Positions 26,601-33,668 of a DNA stretch of 64,000 nucleotides are shown in pieces. Source of the DNA: Chloroflexi bacterium CSP1-4 (GTDB lineage: Bacteria > Chloroflexota > Limnocylindria > Limnocylindrales > CSP1-4). The stretch is taken from positions 1 through 64,000 of the forward strand of contig LDXM01000002.1 in assembly GCA_001443375.1 (NCBI GenBank), in the 5' to 3' direction. A model generated the notes under the pieces. The model was not told where the DNA came from. It did no database searches and saw only the letters and a program-made list of their open reading frames with translations. The position numbers and the translations under genes are program-made. The stretch's first letter is position 1. Each line of letters opens with the position of its first letter.

Positions 26601-26795
26601 GCCGTCGTCGTTCGGGCCACCTCGGCGCATGCTCGGGGGACGTCCTCCGCCGGCGCCGCCCCCGCCCCGCCGAGCTGGCCTGGGTGGCGGCTCCTCCTGC
26701 CCGTCCGCGTCGTCGGGGGCGCCCGGCTGGTCGCCGCTCGCCGGGGCCTGTCGGCGCCGGAGGTCGTCCCTGAACTCATCGAACATGTCGCGCAT
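23610..26795 (-). CDS. UPF0182 family large membrane protein
   Basis: 1061 residues. N-terminal cytoplasmic Pro/Arg-rich segment, about seven TM helices in residues 75-390 (WLTFLLLAALFIFGLLSFGLDLWTDAIWYSSVGYESVFW is diagnostic), a large extracytoplasmic region with YIGNNIAMTRLAFGLDGWE and YTHGIGLAMVPVNEVVSNGEP, then a Gly/Pro-rich linker and a C-terminal coiled-coil segment. The family is common in Actinobacteria and Chloroflexota and lacks an established function. The Pro-rich linker and tail are typical low-complexity additions. Confidence 0.93.
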   Translation of the reverse strand: MRDMFDEFRDDLRRRQAPASGDQPGAPDDADGQEEPPPRPARRGGGGAGGGRPPSMRRGGPNDDGGARGGLRRAVRRFWLTFLLLAALFIFGLLSFGLDLWTDAIWYSSVGYESVFWPRLGASVLLFAGGIVVAAVVLLGNLWLAGRLAPTGGGEGGAIRGFFERMSEAARNAERGRFGPGGFGPGDPFGRGPAGPRPVGPTVAEIPDLTPMATPILIALGLFAALLIAGGIASDWETILLWRNQVAFGWPDPVFGRDIGFFLFDLPFLRLVQGALNGLVLGALAIAFARYLASAVRGGEVFTTPVRVHLAVLGGLYLLSTAAGYQLDKFEFAYTANGVASGVSYTDEAARFLGRDVLTVISALTAAFLVGGAFTRWVVPLVMAVLIWFSASLVLGTLYPEAIQRFTVDPNPYQKEERYIGNNIAMTRLAFGLDGWETRDYKGDQALTAEKIADEAATFGNARLWDYRPLGDTLDQLQTVRQYYDFFDVDTDRYDIGGERRQVMLSARELALEKNPNAIGWLNERIIYTHGIGLAMVPVNEVVSNGEPRLFIRNLPPVSSDGAPVVTEPRIYFGERPTIDYVIVGAKQPEFDFPQGSQQAGGEQAIETRWSGTTGIRLDRTLERLLFALRFRDLNLLISDQVTNQSQLLFRRSLFDRLPRIAPFLRYDKDPYLVVTAEGRLVWIADAYTVSDRFPHAQSFFPTSFVRTGLDRAPFNYIRNSVKIVMNAYDGRMSFYVADPSDPLVQAYGGIFPGLFRPLDEMPADLLPHLRYPEELFNVQTAMYGRYHVENTLTFFQQQDLWTTPLGQGSEQSLPSEAYYVIMRMPGEADDEFLLLQPMVAQGRPNMIAWAAARNDDPHRGQVRVYRFPADTTIFGPAQIEAQIDADPVISAQITLWSQAGSTVIRGNLIVVPVQDSIIYLQPVYLQSTAAKFPQFQRIVVASPSEVVWAETLGDALRQLLEIEGGGPGPGPSPGPTPSPGPGPVPTPRPSPGPGTTPPAGDLQGLIDYANLHFELAQAALRDGDFARYGEEIRLVEEALRQLQLLVGVSPSPLPSAAPAP

Positions 26796-26822
26796 CCAAG
26801 CCAGTCTACCCGGCCGGCGGCA

Positions 26823-27071
26823 TCACAATTCCGCGAGCGCCCCCACGGCCCCCCGGAAGGCCGCCAGAACGGCCGAAGCGAGTTCCGTCGGACGAAGCGT
26901 CGCCGTGCGCGCCGGCTCCCACTTGAACGCGGCCCGGGCGGCGGCCGGCACGCTCCATGGATCGGCCGGGGCGTCGGGCGGGACGAGCGGGGCGAGACGG
27001 ATCGCCATGCGGCCGTTCTCTTCCAGGATGAGCCCGGAGCTGGGCGACCAGCGGCGGGCGGTGGCCATCAT
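26823..27071 (-). CDS. Small hypothetical protein upstream of UPF0182
   Basis: 82 residues (start MMATARRWSPSSGLILEENG). It has balanced composition with alternating polar and hydrophobic residues and no TM helix, and sits 27 nt upstream of the UPF0182 start on the same strand. I recognise no family. Codon-position GC looks normal for the neighbourhood, so it may be a real two-gene operon member, but it could also be spurious. Confidence 0.45.
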   Translation of the reverse strand: MMATARRWSPSSGLILEENGRMAIRLAPLVPPDAPADPWSVPAAARAAFKWEPARTATLRPTELASAVLAAFRGAVGALAEL

Positions 27072-27157
27072 GGAGCGACGGCTGAGATCCGAGCCGACCG
27101 CCGATGTGGTCGGTGCCGGCCGGCGATCAGACCGAGGTTAGGGCGCCCTCTCCCCCA

Positions 27158-27187
27158 TACGATGGCATGCGTAGGCTCAACATCGTG
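27158..27187. repeat. Dispersed 30-nt element with terminal inverted repeat, copy 2
   Basis: TACGATGGCATGCGTAGGCT...ATCGTG. It aligns to 22230-22259 with identical spacing between the ACGAT and ATCGTG ends. It lies in the 181-nt gap between two minus-strand genes, so it does not sit upstream of any obvious plus-strand gene. Confidence 0.7.
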
Positions 27188-27252
27188 CGAGCGACAGGAG
27201 CGGCAACCGACGAGCGGAGCGGTGGTGGACACGGCGCTGAGGCCGGCCACAT

Positions 27253-27648
27253 TCAGTGTCCATCCCGCGGTGGGCCACCAGGCCTGATCGTCCTCAGCGT
27301 GAGGATGTGCGCCGTCACCGCAACCGCGATGGCGGCGAGCAGGAACCTGAGCCAGACGGGGTCAACGGCAAGGATGCTGATCCCGATGAAGAGCCACAGC
27401 ATCGCGATGGCGAAGATCTTGACGTTCAGCTTGATGGCCCGCCGGTCGCGATAGTCCCTGATGTACTCGCCCAGGAGGCGGTTGTTGACGAGCCAGTCGT
27501 GCAGGCGCGCCGAACCGCGGGCGTAGCAGGCGGCCGCCAGCAGCAGAAACGGGGTGGTGGGCAGCACCGGCAGGAATATGCCGATGATGCCCATGGCGAG
27601 CGCCACGGTGCCGCAGATGACGAGTGCGGCCCGAGTGCCCTTCCTCAC
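27253..27648 (-). CDS. DUF454 (YbaN-like) inner-membrane protein
   Basis: 131 residues with the DUF454 pattern: a TM with GIIGIFLPVLPTTPFLLLAAACYARGS, then LHDWLVNNRLLGEYIRDYRDRRAI, and two more TM helices. Family members are small membrane proteins of unknown function, found near haem or respiration genes in some genomes. No such neighbours are present here. Start ATG 27648. Confidence 0.9.
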   Translation of the reverse strand: MRKGTRAALVICGTVALAMGIIGIFLPVLPTTPFLLLAAACYARGSARLHDWLVNNRLLGEYIRDYRDRRAIKLNVKIFAIAMLWLFIGISILAVDPVWLRFLLAAIAVAVTAHILTLRTIRPGGPPRDGH

Positions 27649-27884
27649 GACAAGACCTTCGCTCGGATGCGAGGCGGCCCCAGCGCCGCCGGACTCGGCC
27701 GGCCTCCGCGAGTCCCCGAGCCGAGGCCGCTGGCGATGGTGCCCACGGGTCGACGCTCAGCCGGAGCGGGTCGGTGTCGCCAGTGGCTCGGCGCGGTCCC
27801 GGCGGCCAACGTGCGGGCCACGGACCGGAAGCGCGGCGACCGAGTCGTAAGCAGTCAGGCCGTATCGCTCTCCGTCGCGATCGT

Positions 27885-29075
27885 TCACGAATCGGTGACG
27901 CGATAGACCGTTCCGGTGGCGGCGTCGGTCAGGTACAGCTCGCCCGCCTGGTCCTCGCCGAATGAGGTGATGAGCGCGTCCGTGGTGAGCGCCCGGGTCG
28001 GGGTCGTGCCGCGAACGGCACCACGGTCGATGTACCAGACCTCGCCCGAACAGTAGTCGGCGAAGAGGTACGCGCCGACGAGGTCCGGGTACGCGGACCC
28101 GCGGTAGACGTACCCGCCGGTGATCGAGCAGCGTCCCCTGGCATGACCGTACTCGGTCACGGGCAGCGTCTTGCCGGTTCGAGAGCAGCCGGTCGACGGC
28201 GCGTAGCAATGCGCGCCCTCCATCACTCGCCAGCCGAAGTTCAGGCCACGGCCGGCGTTGCGACCACGGACAGCGAGGGCTCGGTCGACCTCCTCCCAGG
28301 CGTTCTGCCCCACGTCCCCGATCCACAGATCGCCCGTGACCCGGTCGAACGAGAAGCGCCACGGGTTGCGCAGGCCGTAGGCCCAGATCTGGTCGATGCC
28401 ACTGCGCCCGACGAAGGGGTTGGTCGGAGGGATCCCGTACGGCAGCGAGCCGGTCCGCTTGTCGACGTCGATGCGCAGGAGCTTGCCGAGCATGACGTTC
28501 TTGCTCTGCGCCCGATCGCCCGGATCGCCGGCACTGCCGCCGTCGCCGAGTCCGATGTACAGGTAGCCGTCGGGACCGAACGCGATATGGCCGCCGTTGT
28601 GATTCGCGTATGGCTGACGGACGCGCAGGAGCGTCCGGCCGCTTCCGCCATCGACTCGGTCGGGGTTCGAGGCCATCACGCGATACTCGCGCACGACGCT
28701 GTTACCGTTGACATCCGTGTAGCTCAGGTAGAGCTTGCCGTTGGTCTTGTAGCTCGGATGGAAGGCGAGCCCGAGGAGGCCCTGCTCGCTGCCGGTCGAG
28801 ACCGAGGAGCTGAGGTTGACGAACGGTGCAGCCACCAGGCTCCCGTCCTTGACGATCCGGACCTTGCCGGTCTTCTCGACGACGAACAGGCGACCCGAGC
28901 CGTCGCCCGCGTGGGTGACCAGCAACGGCTCCGACAAGCCGGTGACGACGGACGTCAGCCCGAGGTGGATGTTGGCGGGGACGACGGCTCCGCTCGCGGC
29001 GGTCGGAGTCAGCAGTGCGCCGGCGAACAGGATGGCGAGGGTGCGCCGCAGGGCGGCGCGGCGAATCGAAGTCAT
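27885..29075 (-). CDS. Secreted PQQ-dependent sugar dehydrogenase-like protein (GSDH family)
   Basis: 396 residues from the ATG at 29075, which starts a good signal peptide (TLAILFAGALLTPTAASGA); the track start at 29126 adds 17 residues without a signal. The beta-propeller shows FVVEKTGKVRIV, EQGLLGLAFHPSY, NHNGGHIAFGPDGYLYIG, GDGGSAGDPGDRAQ and GLRNPWRFSFDR, the glucose/sorbosone dehydrogenase pattern. It would oxidise aldose sugars with PQQ outside the cell; PQQ biosynthesis genes are not in view. It ends 94 nt before the left tRNA-end repeat, so it is the last host gene before the putative island. Confidence 0.9.
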   Translation of the reverse strand: MTSIRRAALRRTLAILFAGALLTPTAASGAVVPANIHLGLTSVVTGLSEPLLVTHAGDGSGRLFVVEKTGKVRIVKDGSLVAAPFVNLSSSVSTGSEQGLLGLAFHPSYKTNGKLYLSYTDVNGNSVVREYRVMASNPDRVDGGSGRTLLRVRQPYANHNGGHIAFGPDGYLYIGLGDGGSAGDPGDRAQSKNVMLGKLLRIDVDKRTGSLPYGIPPTNPFVGRSGIDQIWAYGLRNPWRFSFDRVTGDLWIGDVGQNAWEEVDRALAVRGRNAGRGLNFGWRVMEGAHCYAPSTGCSRTGKTLPVTEYGHARGRCSITGGYVYRGSAYPDLVGAYLFADYCSGEVWYIDRGAVRGTTPTRALTTDALITSFGEDQAGELYLTDAATGTVYRVTDS

Positions 29076-29168
29076 GCCCGAAGCATGGGGTGCGACGTCA
29101 AGTCGTATCGCCTCCATCCGCCGCATGCTGTCACGTGACCCAGCGGCGGGCGACGTGGATGGGACTGA

Positions 29169-29191
29169 TCGGGGCGAGAGGATTTGAACCT
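29169..29191. repeat. Left direct repeat: displaced tRNA-Pro 3' end (att-like)
   Basis: TCGGGGCGAGAGGATTTGAA followed by CCT is identical to the antisense of the acceptor and T-arm end of tRNA-Pro at 50936-50958. Extending 3 nt outward adds one mismatch. The sequence beyond it does not fold into the rest of a tRNA, so it is a fragment. A relic of another tRNA-Pro gene is the alternative. Confidence 0.65.
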
Positions 29192-29366
29192 ACCCGTCCC
29201 ACGCCTTTGGTTGTGCTGCCCGACTGGATCACAGACAAGCTTGAACCGCGTTTCACGGGATCGATTGGAATTCGCAGGGACCAGTTCGGCCACGGCCATC
29301 GTCTTGATCACGCACGAACGCCATGTACTTCCCATCGGGATGACTGGCGTGGGCATGATCGACTCA

Positions 29367-30305
29367 TCAGGCGTTTGCCAGTTCGCGCACTGGCTCCTGC
29401 ACCCAGGCGAGGCCGTTCTTGAAGTAGCCCAGGCTCTCGGCCTTGGCCTCGGCTGTCGTGTCGGGCGACAGGACCCGGCCGAGAAAGCCCTCAATGTCCT
29501 CGAAGTAGCGCTTGTAGAGGTAGAAGGCGTAGAAGCGTTGATCGACCTCGTAGTTGAGAAAGGCGCGTTGGTAGAGGGGCAGGAAGGCGGCCGCCGCCTG
29601 GGGCGTGGTCAAGTGGAACCAGGTGTCGCGCTCCGGTGGCGCGAGCAAGACGTCGTCCCAGTCGATGAGGTAGAGCCGACCGGACGTGTCGCGAAGGATG
29701 TTGCCGGGCGCGTCATTGTGGGTTACCACCATCGGCGCGTCATCGATCCGGGCCAGCTCACCGAGCAGCCGCTTGTAGCGGTTAAGGTCGCCCTCCAGCT
29801 CGCGCTCAATCAGCCGAATCTCCCGGTGGAACTCCTGTTGTGACGGCTCCACGAAGGTGCCTCTCAAGATCTGGTCGAGTTGGCGCTCGAACAACCGCAG
29901 TGTCGGGTCTTCGAAGGTCTCGCGCCCTGCCGGAACGGTGATTCGGGCCCTGTGGACGTGCGTAAGCAGGTCGACGTAGGCCTCAAGTGGATAGTCGAAC
30001 GTCTGCTCGCCGTCGATGAATGTGTAGACCACGAGGATGTCGCGGTCGAGGGTCACGCTGAGCGCACCCGACGTCGTCGGCATCGGGTAGCTCATCTGCC
30101 GGATGCCAAGGTCGTGCAGCTCCTTCTGGACCGGCAGCGCCTTCTCGATGTTCGCCGAGTAGCGTGAGATCGGGGTCAGCTTCGCGAAATAGTTCGGGCC
30201 GTCGGTCTCGACGATGTGGGTCTCGGCGACAAAGCCGCGCGGCCCGGGCCGGATGCTCGTGGCTTTGAGGCGGTAGTGGTGCCGGAGGAGCTCTTCGAGG
30301 TTCAT
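29367..30305 (-). CDS. Aminoglycoside phosphotransferase (APH)-fold kinase
   Basis: 312 residues. APH/choline-kinase fold: N-lobe (FVAETHIVETDGPNYFAKLTP with the likely ATP Lys), a catalytic loop HNDAPGNILRDTSG matching HxDxxxxN, and the metal-binding Asp in LYLIDWDDV. Many such proteins phosphorylate small hydroxylated metabolites rather than antibiotics, so resistance should not be assumed. Start MNLEELL at 30305. Codon use is less GC-rich than in neighbours outside the island, fitting acquisition. It is the first gene inside the left repeat. Confidence 0.85.
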   Translation of the reverse strand: MNLEELLRHHYRLKATSIRPGPRGFVAETHIVETDGPNYFAKLTPISRYSANIEKALPVQKELHDLGIRQMSYPMPTTSGALSVTLDRDILVVYTFIDGEQTFDYPLEAYVDLLTHVHRARITVPAGRETFEDPTLRLFERQLDQILRGTFVEPSQQEFHREIRLIERELEGDLNRYKRLLGELARIDDAPMVVTHNDAPGNILRDTSGRLYLIDWDDVLLAPPERDTWFHLTTPQAAAAFLPLYQRAFLNYEVDQRFYAFYLYKRYFEDIEGFLGRVLSPDTTAEAKAESLGYFKNGLAWVQEPVRELANA

Positions 30306-30373
30306 GCGGGATCGAACACTACACGGCAGAAACCGCCCTACGTTCTCGCCTCGATCGTCACACGCGCCACGCG

Positions 30374-30895
30374 TTGACGACCACAGCGATCGCCGTGCAG
30401 ACTCGAGCAATGGAGCGCCCAAAGCCGTTGCCGGTCCTGCCGCCCGATGAACTCGGCCTGCGTCGCGCACGGCGGCTCTTGGCGGACTTCCGCACGCCCT
30501 GGCGCGACCCAGCGATCCCGGACCGGCTGCGTGAGGAAGCGCTGCGCGAGCGACGGGGGTCGCGTCGGCCCTGGGCGCTATCACGAGCGGACTGGTGGTC
30601 GCCCCGCTCGGGGACCGAGCGAGGGCCTGGCTCGTCGCTCGCCATGGAGTCCCGCGCGACGGCCAGGGCCACGGGACGATCCGCCGCAATCTGGGACCGC
30701 TACGGGGTCGTGGGGTTGGGCCTGCTCGCACCACTGCTCGTCGGGGCACCGCTGGGGACCGCCCTGGGCCTCCTCCTGGGCGCGCCCGTGCGACGCCTCC
30801 TGCTCTGGGTGAGCGTCGGCATCGTGCTCTGGAGCGCCCTGCTCACGGCCGCCGGGGCCCTCGGGCTGGCCGGCTTCGAGACGCTACGCGGATGA
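30374..30895 (+). CDS. Putative membrane protein, possibly a decayed small multidrug-export-like gene
   Basis: 173 residues in the track, with an internal ATG at 30410. The C-terminal third has two good TM helices (YGVVGLGLLAPLLVGAPL, LLLWVSVGIVLWSALLTAAGAL) in the style of the small multidrug export (PF06695-like) family. The middle is Arg/Ser/Trp-rich and implausible, whereas the +2 frame there reads a hydrophobic helix (SALGAITSGLVVAPLGDRA). Two compensating frameshifts would restore one coherent membrane protein, so this may be a pseudogene or contain sequence errors. Confidence 0.45.
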   Translation: MTTTAIAVQTRAMERPKPLPVLPPDELGLRRARRLLADFRTPWRDPAIPDRLREEALRERRGSRRPWALSRADWWSPRSGTERGPGSSLAMESRATARATGRSAAIWDRYGVVGLGLLAPLLVGAPLGTALGLLLGAPVRRLLLWVSVGIVLWSALLTAAGALGLAGFETLRG

Positions 30896-31051
30896 CGGAG
30901 AACGGTTCCCGGGGCGGCGATGCTCGCCAACTCGCCGCGGAACTGCAGCGTCGTGTGGCCCGTGCAGGCGGGGACGGCGCGACCAACTGGGCCTACGGCG
31001 AGCGCCCGACGTATCGCCGACTGGTTGACAGCCTCGATCCGACCGGACCGG

Positions 31052-32002
31052 TCATGCCGTCTGGGCCGCCACCTCCCGGACCCGGCGGGCCATCCACGCG
31101 ATGACCGCCACACCGACCACGATGAGCAGATAGCCGCCGAGCGGCCCGCCGTCCGGTAGGGCGCCCTTGGAGATCGCGGCGAACGCGGCCGTGATCACCG
31201 CCCCGACCACGAGGACGCTCGTCACGATGTTGGCAGGCGCGCGCTGGAGCGCCGCGTACCAGGTCGCGACGTAGCCGAACAGGAGTCCGCCTGTCAGCAG
31301 GACCCAGGCCCAGCCGGTCAGGCCGAGGGTCCCGATCGCACCGAGCTTGCCGGTTGCCGCCAGGAAACCGAACAGGACGATGAGCCCGAAGCCGAGCCGC
31401 GCGGCGCCGGCGACGCTCGGTGGAACGCCACCCGACAGGAGCCGCTTGGCGATGACGACCTCGATCGACCAGAGCAGCGTCGCCGCCGCGATCATCGTCT
31501 CGCCGGTGCCCCAGACGATCCCGGTCGGCGGCACGATGATCGCCTGGCCGACGAGGAGGACCGCGAACGCGGCGATCTGCGGCCAACCGAGCCGCTCGCC
31601 GAGGAACGGGATGGCGAGGAGGGCGACCCAGATGAACAGCGTCTTGTGGATGAACGCGGCGGAGGGCGCGCTCGCCTGGGCGAGACCCGTGAAAAACAGC
31701 AGGAAGGGGATGCTGCCGCCGATGACGCCGAGGATGAGGAGGCCGCCCCACTGGCGTGGCCGGAGCGCCCGGGCCGCTGTCCCACCGCCAGCCCTCGCCG
31801 CGAGGCCGACGAGGAGCCCGGCCGCCACCGCGTTCTTCAGCGTCGTGAAGACCGCGGGGTCGGGCACCTGCTTCACGGCGAAGCTGTTCAGGTAGATGGC
31901 GAGACCGCTGATCACGGCCGTGGCGAAGGCGAGGCCGACACCCCAGGAGACCGTCTGTGGCAGCGCCTCGAAGCGCGCCGCGAGGCTCGACCGTGAAACC
32001 AT
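31052..32002 (-). CDS. EamA/DMT-superfamily transporter
   Basis: 316 residues with ten predicted TM helices in two EamA repeats (FATAVISGLAIYLNSFAVKQ, PSAAFIHKTLFIWVALLAIPFLGERLGW; second half WAWVLLTGGLLFGYVATWYAAL). The start is the ATG at 32002, preceded by AAAGGAG at 8 nt; the track start at 32089 adds a hydrophilic extension without support. Drug/metabolite exporter of unknown substrate. It is encoded downstream of the hydrogenase operon on the same strand with a 111-nt gap. Confidence 0.85.
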   Translation of the reverse strand: MVSRSSLAARFEALPQTVSWGVGLAFATAVISGLAIYLNSFAVKQVPDPAVFTTLKNAVAAGLLVGLAARAGGGTAARALRPRQWGGLLILGVIGGSIPFLLFFTGLAQASAPSAAFIHKTLFIWVALLAIPFLGERLGWPQIAAFAVLLVGQAIIVPPTGIVWGTGETMIAAATLLWSIEVVIAKRLLSGGVPPSVAGAARLGFGLIVLFGFLAATGKLGAIGTLGLTGWAWVLLTGGLLFGYVATWYAALQRAPANIVTSVLVVGAVITAAFAAISKGALPDGGPLGGYLLIVVGVAVIAWMARRVREVAAQTA

Positions 32003-32113
32003 TGCAGACTCCTTTCTCTCCGTGTCTCCGCGTGCTGTCGTGTCCGTGTGCGCTGGTGGCACTACCGTGTCGATGTCAACATCGCTCACGTGGCCCGGCC
32101 GCCTCGGTGTCCA

Positions 32114-32902
32114 TCAGATCGTCTCGTTCGCGATCGCGAGGTGGTGGCGCGACCACCGCTCGAGGGCAGATCGCTGCGCGTCCGTGATCACCTCGCAGAC
32201 CCAACCCCAGTGGATCGAGACCCAGTCGCCCGGCCGCGCGTCGTCGGCGAAGCCGCGGCCGTCCACCTGGCGGGCGATCCGCTCCTCGCGCGGCGGGTCG
32301 AGGGCGAGGCGTCCGTCGCGGAGCACGAGCGGAGAGCGCTTGGCGACGAGCTCGCCCCCGTCGGCCCGAACGACCCGACCCCAGCTCACACGACAGCCGT
32401 CCATCGTCGCGAGGCTGTGCTCGAGCTCGCCGACCCGGCTGTGAACATCGAGAACATGGAAGCTGTGGTGGGGCCGGGCGCCCGCGGGCGCCTTGCCGAG
32501 GACGAGCTCCCGGCTCCGGCCCTGAAGCTGGCGCCCGAAACGCTCGCGGAGCGAGTCGTACAGCTCGCTGACCTCGACCCGCTCGAGGAGCGGGCTGCCG
32601 AGCCAGTAGGCCTCGACGACCCGGACGTCGAACGGGTCACGGATCCCGTTCGCCCGGGCGATGAGCTGGAGGTACGGGAGGGCGCCGGTGAACGACCGCA
32701 GGAGCGGGGCGAGCCCGCCGTCGTCGACCCGCTCGACAGCATGATCGAAGAGCGTCCGGTTGACGTCCGCGCCGCAGTAGCGAAGCCGGTTCGGCATGAA
32801 CGCATAGCGGATGAACCGGAGCGTGCCGGCAAGCGGCGCTGCCGGGGGCTCGAGAGCGATCCCGGCGGGAGCGGTCTCCGAGGACCTCGGCGAGACCGTC
32901 AT
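32114..32902 (-). CDS. Hydrogenase-cluster protein, DUF6390-like
   Basis: 262 residues, last gene of the hydrogenase operon, starting within the hypC stop (4-nt overlap). Features are RYAFMPNRLRYCGADVNRTL, LRSFTGALPYLQLIARANGI, DPFDVRVVEAYWLGSPLL and HHSFHVLDVHSRVG. I associate this with DUF6390, a family found in [NiFe] hydrogenase clusters; the name is from memory and needs a profile check. The conserved Cys in RYCGAD and the His cluster hint at a metal-related maturation role. Function is not established. Confidence 0.75.
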   Translation of the reverse strand: MTVSPRSSETAPAGIALEPPAAPLAGTLRFIRYAFMPNRLRYCGADVNRTLFDHAVERVDDGGLAPLLRSFTGALPYLQLIARANGIRDPFDVRVVEAYWLGSPLLERVEVSELYDSLRERFGRQLQGRSRELVLGKAPAGARPHHSFHVLDVHSRVGELEHSLATMDGCRVSWGRVVRADGGELVAKRSPLVLRDGRLALDPPREERIARQVDGRGFADDARPGDWVSIHWGWVCEVITDAQRSALERWSRHHLAIANETI

Positions 32903-33132
32903 CGGCTCGCCTCCTCGAGCATCGCCTCGAGCCCGGCGTAGAAGCCCAGGACCATCTCGACGTCCTCCGGGTCCATCCGCTCCAGCGCCTGGCTCGCGTA
33001 GACGACGACGTGCTCGCCGACCGCAAGATCGTCGAGGCCCGTCGCATCGACCCACGTCGGCCGGCCGTCGTAGTCGACCTGGACACGGGTCCCCTCGACC
33101 CGCAGGACGCGGCGCGGGATCGCCTGGCACAT
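32899..33132 (-). CDS. hypC: Hydrogenase assembly chaperone HypC/HupF
   Basis: 77 residues starting MCQAIPRRVL; the mature N-terminal Cys2 is the residue that binds the Fe(CN)2CO precursor and HypD. The family pattern (MCxAIP, WVDATGLDDLAVGEHVVVYASQALERM) is complete. It chaperones the large-subunit precursor during active-site assembly. No hypA, hypB, hypD, hypE or hypF lies in the window, so these must be elsewhere. Start at 33132, 5 nt after the protease stop. Confidence 0.93.
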   Translation of the reverse strand: MCQAIPRRVLRVEGTRVQVDYDGRPTWVDATGLDDLAVGEHVVVYASQALERMDPEDVEMVLGFYAGLEAMLEEASR

Positions 33133-33137
33133 CGCCG

Positions 33138-33668
33138 CTACCCGGCGACCGGGGTGGCGCCTGCCGGCGCGGTCGCAACGGCGAGAGCCTGCTCGGCCAA
33201 CCGGCGGACCTGTCGCGCCGCGATGGCCACGGCGCGAGCGACCGGTTCGCTCAGTCCCTCCCCGTGCGTCTCCGCGTCGAGCGGCTGGCAGCCGACGAGG
33301 CGGACGGTCCCCGGCAGCACGCCCAGCGACCGGGCGAGGAGCAGGATCCGGTACGGCTCGGCGAGATGGAGGTTGGAGAAGAGCGCCCGCCACGCGTCCG
33401 GATCCATCTCGGACGGCTCCGGGATCTCCGGCTCGAGGACCCAGACCGTGCCGGGTGCCTCGCCCCGATCGACCGCATCGACGACGATGAGCGCGTCATA
33501 GCGATCGATCAGCTGGTGGACGACACTCATCCCACCGATCCCGGTCTCGATCAGGTCCACGCCTCCGGGCAGGGGGTCGCGGTCTAGCACCTCCGCGACC
33601 CGGACGCCGAACCCGTCATCGCCTCGGAGAACATTGCCGACGCAGGCCACCAGGATGCGCCCCGTCAT
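33138..33668 (-). CDS. [NiFe] hydrogenase maturation protease (HyaD/HybD-like)
   Basis: 176 residues. N-terminal LVACVGNVLRGDDGFGVRVAEVL contains the family's GN.LxxDDG nickel-site Asp, with VVDAVDRG as the second conserved acidic site, and an Asn/His-containing LFSNLHLAEPY near the third. Such proteases clip the large-subunit C-terminus after the last L2-motif His once nickel is in place. Its start overlaps the NifU-Rieske stop by 4 nt. Confidence 0.9.
   Translation of the reverse strand: MTGRILVACVGNVLRGDDGFGVRVAEVLDRDPLPGGVDLIETGIGGMSVVHQLIDRYDALIVVDAVDRGEAPGTVWVLEPEIPEPSEMDPDAWRALFSNLHLAEPYRILLLARSLGVLPGTVRLVGCQPLDAETHGEGLSEPVARAVAIAARQVRRLAEQALAVATAPAGATPVAG

Noticed and set aside
29169-29250. 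Possible second intact tRNA gene at the left repeat
   Set aside because: Beyond the shared acceptor/T-arm end no D-arm, anticodon arm or 5' acceptor partner can be folded.
29367-30305. Antibiotic-resistance aminoglycoside phosphotransferase
   Set aside because: The fold and kinase motifs are present, but nothing ties it to drug modification; kept as a kinase of unknown substrate.
30892-31104. 70-aa ORF beginning in an ATGA overlap after the 30374 gene
   Set aside because: Its second half overlaps the EamA gene antisense and the composition is Gly/Pro-rich; no support beyond the overlap.
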